This document shows positions 58,625 through 64,000 of a DNA stretch of 64,000 nt, in pieces; within the stretch, counting starts at the first letter, position 1, and every line of letters starts with the position of its first letter. The notes under the pieces were generated by a model. The model did not search any database. It was not told where the DNA came from and worked only from the letters and a program-made list of their open reading frames with translations. This DNA comes from an uncultured Faecalibacterium sp. (lineage in GTDB: Bacteria; Bacillota; Clostridia; Oscillospirales; Ruminococcaceae): the NCBI GenBank assembly GCA_944385995.1, contig CALWZL010000004.1, forward strand, positions 40,995 to 104,994, given 5' to 3'. The position numbers were made by a program, and so were the translations under genes.

Positions 58625-61600
58625 TTGAAACCACTGGTATCCCAGCTCTGGCCCCAGTTTATGGCGGACCCCGACTTTGCCGCCTGTTTCGGCAAAGTGA
58701 TGGTGGAACACGCCCTGATGCTGCGGGCCGAGCAAAAAGTGATTTTTACCCTGCAAAGTGCCGCGCCGCTGGACAAGGGCCTGTGTGCGCGGCTTTTGGC
58801 GTCCTTACAGCCCGATTATGAGGGCTATGAGTTGATGATCCACAACTGTTACCCCTATGCCAGCCTGACGGTGGAAACCTTGCAGGATCTCTTTGAGGAG
58901 ATGAAGCGGGACGGCGTCCCCATCAACGGCTTTCTGGACCGGTGCACCCTGGCCCTGGAGGGAAATGCCATCACGGTGGGCGTCCGCAACGGCACCGGCT
59001 TTCTGAAAGACTTGGGGTTTGAGAATCTGTTGGCCGACCGGGTGGAAAACCACACCGGCCAGCGGCCCGAGGTGCATTTGGTGTCAGCGGCAGGGGAGGC
59101 CGAGCGCCGGGAGCTGGAAAAGAAACTGGAAGAAAAGGCGGCCCCGCCGGTGGTCCAGTTCGAGGCCAAAAAGACCGGACCTTCCATCCAGGTGGAAGGG
59201 GTCGACTTGACCGACAAGCCGGTCCAGATTTTCCACGGAAAGATGTTCAAGCCCAAGGACCTGACCCCCTTGAAAGACCTGGGCGGCGAAGGCGGCAAGT
59301 GCATGATCTGGGGCGACGTGTTCGCCACCGAGGTCAAAGGCAGCTTCCGCAAGATCTACAGTGTCTCCATCACCGACTATACCGGTTCCATCAATCTGAA
59401 GGTCCGGGCCCAGGAGGGGGAGGACTGCTCCAAGTGGGAGGGCATCAAGAACGGCACCACCCTGCTGGTGCGGGGCGACTGCGCTTATGACAAGTACGAG
59501 CACGACTACATCGTCTATCCCTACGACGTTTTGATTGTGGAGCGGCGGCACCGGGAGGACCACGCCCCCGAAAAGCGGGTGGAGCTCCACCTCCATACCA
59601 AACTGTCGGCCCTGGACGGCTTCTGTGACCCGGGCGGTATCGTCAAGCTGGCCCACAGGATGGGTCATCCGGCCATCGCCATCACCGACCACGGCGTCTG
59701 CCAGGGGTACCCCGAGGCCATGCTGGCTGCCGACGACATCCACAAGTCCGACCCCGATTTCAAGCTGATTTACGGCTGTGAGGCCTACTTTGTGGACGAT
59801 ATGGTCCCCTGTGTCTACGGCACCCAGGATCAGCCCCTGCAAGGGGAGTTCTGTGTCTTTGACACCGAGACCACCGGCCTGGACCCCGGCTGTGAGTACC
59901 TGACCGAGATCGGCGCGGTGCTGGTGCGGAACGGGGAAGTGGTGGACGAGTTCGACACCTTTGTCAAGCCGCCCAAGCCCATCACACCCAAAATCACCGA
60001 GCTCACCGGCATCACCAACGAGATGGTGGCCGACGCCCCCCAGGAAGGGGAAGCGCTGCAGGCCTTTCTGGACTTTACAGGGGGCCGGGTGCTGGTGGCC
60101 CACAACGCCAATGGCTTTGACATCCGCTTTATGCGGGCGGCGGCCCGGAGAAGCGGCCTCAAATTTGAGCCCACCTACATCGATACCCTGACCATGGCCC
60201 AGACCATGTACCCCGGCCTCCACAACTACAAACAGGGCACCATCAACAAACACCTGGAGCTGCCCGACTATGAGGCCCACCGGGCCTGTGAGGACGCCGG
60301 AGCCCTGGGCCGGATCTTCTGCGTCATGCTGCGGGATCTGGAGGAAAAACAGATTTCGGACATCAGTGAAATCAATACCGGCCTGGGCGGCAACCGGGAA
60401 GTCCTCAAGAAAAAATACTATCACATCATCCTGCTGGTGAAAAACCAGTCGGGCCTGAAAAACCTCTACAAGATCGTCAGCAAGGCCCATTTGGACTACT
60501 TCTTCAAAAAGCCCCGGGTGCCCCGGAGCCTGCTGAATCAGTACCGGGAGGGCCTGCTCATCACCTCGGCCTGTGAGGCAGGGGAGCTGTACCGGGCCAT
60601 TGTGGACGAGCGCCCCTATGAGGAACTGAAAAAGATCGCGGCCTATTATGATATTTTGGAAGTCCAGCCCCTGGGCAACAACGCCTATATGGTTCGGGAA
60701 GGCCGTGTGGACAGCATCGAAAAGGTGAAGGACTTCAACCGGACGGTGATTCAGCTGGGAGAGGACCTGCACAAGCCGGTGATTGCCACCGGTGACGTGC
60801 ATTTCCAGGAGCCGGAGGATGCGATTTACCGGACGGTGATGCAGGCGGCCAGCGGCTATAAGGACGCCGACCATCAGCCGCCCCTGTACTACCGGACCAC
60901 CGAGGACATGCTGTCCCAGTTCGATTACCTGCCCCCGGAAAAGGCTCGTGAAATCGTTATCACCAACCCCAACAAGATCGCGGCCATGGTGGACAACACC
61001 GTCCGGGCCATCCCACGGGGCACCTACCCGCCCAGCATTGAGGGCGCAGAGGAACAGCTGCGGGAGGCCACCTGGAAACGGGCCAAGGAGGACTACGGCG
61101 ACCCTCTGCCCGACCTGGTGCGGGAACGGCTTCAGAAGGAGCTGGACTCCATCTGCGGCCACGGCTATGCGGTTCTGTATGTGATTGCGGTCAAGCTGGT
61201 GGCCTATTCCAACGCCGGCGGCTACCAGGTAGGCAGCCGCGGCTCGGTTGGCTCCTCGGCTGTGGCCCACTTCTCGGGGATTTCGGAAGTCAACAGCCTG
61301 CCGCCCCACTACCGCTGTCCCAAGTGCAAGCACAGCGAATTCATCACCGACGGCAGCGTGGAGGACGGCTTTGACCTGCCCGACAAGAACTGCCCGGTCT
61401 GCGGCACTCCCATGCTGGTGGACGGCCACGACATCCCCTTCGAGACCTTCCTGGGCTTCTACGGCGACAAGGAGCCGGATATCGACCTGAACTTCTCGGG
61501 CGAGTACCAGAGCAGCGTCCACCGGTACACCGAGGAACTGTTTGGCAAGGAAAACGTCTTTAAGGCGGGCACCGTCTCGGGCATCCAGGACAAGACGGCC

Positions 61601-62914
61601 TACGGCTATGTCAAGCGGTATCTGGAGGAACGGGGGATGACGGTCAACCACGCCGAGGAAAACCGCCTGACCCTGGGCTGTACCGGCGTCAAGCGGACCA
61701 CCGGCCAGCACCCCGGCGGCATGGTGGTTGTGCCGGCCACCAGTGAAATCTACGATTTCTGCCCCATCCAGCACCCGGCTGACGACGTGGCCGGCGGCCT
61801 GCTGACCACCCACTTTGAATTCAAATACCTCCACGACACCCTGCTCAAGCTGGACGAGCTGGGCCACGATATGCCCACCTTTTACAAGTACTTTGAGGAG
61901 TACACCGGGGTGCCGGTGGACAGCATCCCCATGAACGACCCCAAGGTCTACAGCCTGCTGACCAGTCCTGAGGCTCTGGGGGTCACCCCTGAGCAGATCG
62001 ACAGCCAGACCGGCACCTTCGGCATCCCGGAGATGGGCACCAACTTTGTCCGTCAGATGCTGGTGGAGGCAAAACCCAAAAACTTCTCGGAACTGATCCA
62101 GATTTCGGGCCTGTCCCACGGCACCGATGTCTGGACCAACAACGCCGACGAGCTGATCCGCAACGGCACCTGTACCATTGCGGAGGTCATCGGCTGCCGC
62201 GACAGCATCATGCTCTACCTGATCCGCAAGGGCCTGGAGCCCAAGATGTCCTTTGACATCATGGAGGCGGTCCGCAAAGGCAAGGTGGCCAAGGGCGGAT
62301 TCCAGCCCGGCTGGGAGGAGGCCATGCGGGAACACGATGTCCCCGACTGGTATATTGAATCCTGCCGCAAAATCAAGTATATGTTCCCCAAGGCCCACGC
62401 GGTGGCCTACCTGATGAGCGCCATCCGGCTGATGTGGTACAAGATCTATTATCCCCAGGCCTTCTATGCGGTTTATTTCACCGTCCGGGGGGATGACATC
62501 GATTATGAGGCGGCCGTTGGGGGTCCCGATGTGGCCCGGGCCCATATGAACGAGGTGAGCCGCCGCCTGAAGGAGGAGAAGAACGCCAAAGACGAAGATC
62601 TGCTGGTGTCCCTCCAGCTGGCCAACGAGATGCTGATGCGGGGTTATCAGTTCCTGCCCATCCAGATCGGCAAGAGCCGGGGCGTCAAGTATGTGCTGGA
62701 GGACGACAAGGTCCGGCTGCCCTTTGCGGCCATCAAGGGACTGGGTGCCAGCGCAGCCCTGGCCCTGGAACAGGTGACCATCCACGGAGAGGATTACCTC
62801 TCGGTGGAGGAGCTGCAGCAGGCGTCGGGGGTCACCAGCGCCGTGATTGACCGTCTGCGCCAGGTGGGTGCCCTGGGCGACCTGCCCGAGAGCAGCCAGG
62901 TTTCCTTCTTCTGA
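58625..62914 (+). CDS. polC: DNA polymerase III PolC-type (Gram-positive replicase)
   Basis: The 1,429-residue replicative polymerase shows an N-terminal region and OB domain (to about residue 310), a PHP domain (ELHLHTKLSALDG near 319; ITDHG) interrupted by the DnaQ-like 3'-5' exonuclease (FDTETTGLDPG near 411; HNANGFDIRF; HRACEDAGAL), and the polymerase core. The core has a four-Cys zinc site (CPKC…CPVC, near 898–924), GSRGSVGSS, the catalytic PDIDLNFSGEYQ near 950 and TGQHPGGM. The start is TTG 58625, supported by AAAGGAG 7–8 nt upstream. It marks the organism as a Firmicute. Confidence 0.97.
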   Translation: MKPLVSQLWPQFMADPDFAACFGKVMVEHALMLRAEQKVIFTLQSAAPLDKGLCARLLASLQPDYEGYELMIHNCYPYASLTVETLQDLFEEMKRDGVPINGFLDRCTLALEGNAITVGVRNGTGFLKDLGFENLLADRVENHTGQRPEVHLVSAAGEAERRELEKKLEEKAAPPVVQFEAKKTGPSIQVEGVDLTDKPVQIFHGKMFKPKDLTPLKDLGGEGGKCMIWGDVFATEVKGSFRKIYSVSITDYTGSINLKVRAQEGEDCSKWEGIKNGTTLLVRGDCAYDKYEHDYIVYPYDVLIVERRHREDHAPEKRVELHLHTKLSALDGFCDPGGIVKLAHRMGHPAIAITDHGVCQGYPEAMLAADDIHKSDPDFKLIYGCEAYFVDDMVPCVYGTQDQPLQGEFCVFDTETTGLDPGCEYLTEIGAVLVRNGEVVDEFDTFVKPPKPITPKITELTGITNEMVADAPQEGEALQAFLDFTGGRVLVAHNANGFDIRFMRAAARRSGLKFEPTYIDTLTMAQTMYPGLHNYKQGTINKHLELPDYEAHRACEDAGALGRIFCVMLRDLEEKQISDISEINTGLGGNREVLKKKYYHIILLVKNQSGLKNLYKIVSKAHLDYFFKKPRVPRSLLNQYREGLLITSACEAGELYRAIVDERPYEELKKIAAYYDILEVQPLGNNAYMVREGRVDSIEKVKDFNRTVIQLGEDLHKPVIATGDVHFQEPEDAIYRTVMQAASGYKDADHQPPLYYRTTEDMLSQFDYLPPEKAREIVITNPNKIAAMVDNTVRAIPRGTYPPSIEGAEEQLREATWKRAKEDYGDPLPDLVRERLQKELDSICGHGYAVLYVIAVKLVAYSNAGGYQVGSRGSVGSSAVAHFSGISEVNSLPPHYRCPKCKHSEFITDGSVEDGFDLPDKNCPVCGTPMLVDGHDIPFETFLGFYGDKEPDIDLNFSGEYQSSVHRYTEELFGKENVFKAGTVSGIQDKTAYGYVKRYLEERGMTVNHAEENRLTLGCTGVKRTTGQHPGGMVVVPATSEIYDFCPIQHPADDVAGGLLTTHFEFKYLHDTLLKLDELGHDMPTFYKYFEEYTGVPVDSIPMNDPKVYSLLTSPEALGVTPEQIDSQTGTFGIPEMGTNFVRQMLVEAKPKNFSELIQISGLSHGTDVWTNNADELIRNGTCTIAEVIGCRDSIMLYLIRKGLEPKMSFDIMEAVRKGKVAKGGFQPGWEEAMREHDVPDWYIESCRKIKYMFPKAHAVAYLMSAIRLMWYKIYYPQAFYAVYFTVRGDDIDYEAAVGGPDVARAHMNEVSRRLKEEKNAKDEDLLVSLQLANEMLMRGYQFLPIQIGKSRGVKYVLEDDKVRLPFAAIKGLGASAALALEQVTIHGEDYLSVEELQQASGVTSAVIDRLRQVGALGDLPESSQVSFF

Positions 62915-62923
62915 TATTCCACA

Positions 62924-62971
62924 ACAAAACAGCCCGCCCTCCGGCAAAACCGGAAAGGCGGGCTTGTTTTA
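62924..62971. terminator. Bidirectional terminator between polC and ktrA
   Basis: A long stem (AAACAGCCCGCC…CCGG with CCGG…GGCGGGCTTGTTT, 62926–62970, loop CAAAA) flanked by A-rich and T-rich runs serves both convergent genes. Confidence 0.88.
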
Positions 62972-62991
62972 CGTCTGGGAAACGGGGCGAT

Positions 62992-63672
62992 TTAGTGGGT
63001 TTCCAGCCATTCGATCAGGTTGTTGGCTGCATTTTTGCCCCCCGACACAAAGAGGATATCCCCCTCCTGAAAGACGGTGTCAGGGCCGACGGTCTCGTTG
63101 ACCTTGCCGCCGTTCTCGATGGCGATGATGTTCAGGCCGAAGCGGCCGCGGAGATTGACATCCACAACGGTGCGGCCGATCATCTTTTCGGGGACAGCCA
63201 GCTTGGAGATGCTCACCCGCTCGCTGAGCTGGACAAAGTCCAGCATGCCGGTGGTCTCCAGCCGGTGGGCCAGCCGGATGGCCATGTCGTGCTCGGGGTA
63301 GACCACTTGGGCGCCCAGCTTCCGCAGGACCTGGCCCTGCTCCTCGCTGGCAGCCTTGGCGATGACGGTGGGGATGCCCAGGCTCACCAGGTGCAGGGTG
63401 GTCAGGATGGACACGTCCATCTTCTCGCCGATGCAGACCACCGCCACATCACAATTCTGGATGCCGGTCTCCTCCAGGGTCTTTTTGTCCAGGCCCTTGA
63501 CCACATAGGCGCTCTCGGTGTAATCCCGCATGATGCGGACTTTTTCTTCGTCCTGGTCCAGAACCACCAGATCTTCGCCGGCCTCGGCCAGCTCAATGGC
63601 CAGCGCCATGCCGAACCGGCCCAGGCCCACAATGCCATAGGAAGCTTTTGCTTTCTTCGATTTGCCAAACAT
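62992..63672 (-). CDS. ktrA: Potassium uptake regulatory protein KtrA/TrkA
   Basis: The 226-residue cytosolic RCK protein gates the KtrB channel. The N-terminal Rossmann domain has YGIVGLGRFGMALAIELA (about residues 12–29) and the acidic ribose-binding LVVLDQDEEKV; the RCK_C domain lies from about residue 140 (LSERVSISKLAVPEKMIG). It is 14 nt downstream of ktrB on the minus strand, with AGGAGG before the start. Confidence 0.95.
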   Translation of the reverse strand: MFGKSKKAKASYGIVGLGRFGMALAIELAEAGEDLVVLDQDEEKVRIMRDYTESAYVVKGLDKKTLEETGIQNCDVAVVCIGEKMDVSILTTLHLVSLGIPTVIAKAASEEQGQVLRKLGAQVVYPEHDMAIRLAHRLETTGMLDFVQLSERVSISKLAVPEKMIGRTVVDVNLRGRFGLNIIAIENGGKVNETVGPDTVFQEGDILFVSGGKNAANNLIEWLETH

Positions 63673-63686
63673 GTTGTTTCCTCCTG

Positions 63687-64000
63687 TCAGCCGATGGCAA
63701 TGTTGCCCTCGGGATAGCGAATCCGCTCGCCTTTGTTGAAGTACCAGACCGAGGCGATGGTCAGGGGGCCGAGGCGGCCGATGTACATAATCAGAATCGA
63801 GACCAGCTTGGACGGCACACTCAGGGCGGTGGTGATGCCGGTGGACAGGCCCACGGTGCCGAAAGCACTGGTCATTTCAAAGAGGGCGTCCACCATTTCC
63901 AGCTGGGGATCAAAGATCAGCAGCAGCCAGGTGCCGGTGAGGACCACGCTGACGGCGATCAGGGTGATGACCGCAGCCTTGCGGAAGGCGCCGGAGGGGA
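63687..64000 (-). CDS. ktrB: Potassium channel subunit KtrB/TrkH (5' end cut by window)
   Basis: About 104 C-terminal residues are visible, beginning within PSGAFRKAAVITLIAVSVV and running to the stop at 63687. The fourth pore-loop region is seen as MTSAFGTVGLSTGIT, followed by ILIMYIGRLGPLTI and the C-terminal YPEGNIAIG. This is the membrane K+ pore partner of KtrA. The frame continues upstream beyond 64000, so the start is not in the window. Confidence 0.93.
   Translation of the reverse strand, partial: PSGAFRKAAVITLIAVSVVLTGTWLLLIFDPQLEMVDALFEMTSAFGTVGLSTGITTALSVPSKLVSILIMYIGRLGPLTIASVWYFNKGERIRYPEGNIAIG

Noticed and set aside
59084-62947. Long open frame on the minus strand opposite polC
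   Set aside because: PolC motifs are unambiguous on the plus strand; the antisense product has shadow composition and no known motif.

Overview
The window is a GC-rich (roughly 60%), gene-dense chromosomal segment. It looks like a gut Firmicute of the Ruminococcaceae/Oscillospiraceae (Faecalibacterium–Gemmiger–Subdoligranulum type). The evidence is a Gram-positive PolC, strong AAGGAGG ribosome sites, consensus TTGACA/TATAAT promoters, a T-box leader, DUF3793 next to feo, KtrAB, and an oxygen-independent cobalamin pathway. The genus is an inference. I see no insertion sequence, prophage, CRISPR array, rRNA or replication origin.

Region 1 (1–6640): a truncated cytosolic BMP-like protein, DUF1643, a PAP2 phosphatase, and a ferrous-iron operon (feoA-feoA-feoB plus a tiny Cys-rich partner) followed upstream by a DUF3793 gene. 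Several 16-bp palindromes of the form GTnnG-N6-CnnAC sit at the promoters of feo and DUF3793, suggesting one metal regulator for both. Region 2 (6640–16650): tRNA-His and tRNA-Arg, a secreted SGNH hydrolase, an acyl-CoA synthetase-like enzyme, and a complete oligopeptide ABC transporter whose binding protein has a structured leader containing a terminator.

Region 3 (16650–27700): a compact operon of a glutaredoxin-like protein, a trigger factor lacking its ribosome-binding domain, and a polyferredoxin; a polytopic membrane protein; glycogen branching enzyme divergent from an alpha-amylase-family enzyme; a NiaR-type repressor; an in-frame TetR–HD fusion with an internal start; and a secreted DUF4097 protein. 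Region 4 (27700–32590): a hairpin-rich intergenic stretch, asparagine synthase under a T-box, a Fur-family regulator, a GntR regulator and a dihydrouridine synthase.

Region 5 (32590–50400): a cobalamin riboswitch heads a run of 19 cobalamin genes, mostly overlapping by a few bases, covering cobalt insertion, ring contraction and methylation, amidation, adenosylation, aminopropanol attachment and lower-ligand assembly. It includes a shortened second CobU-like protein and ends with a TraX-like membrane protein. Genes making precorrin-2 and a cobalt importer are not in the window.

Region 6 (50400–64000): tRNA-Gly, an AlkD-like protein, then the conserved block pyrH-frr-uppS-cdsA-dxr-rseP-ispG-GNAT-polC (translation recycling, isoprenoid/undecaprenol and phospholipid precursors, intramembrane proteolysis, replication), and finally ktrA and a truncated ktrB on the other strand. 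Where GC-rich codon use opens very long antisense frames, I treated them as shadows.
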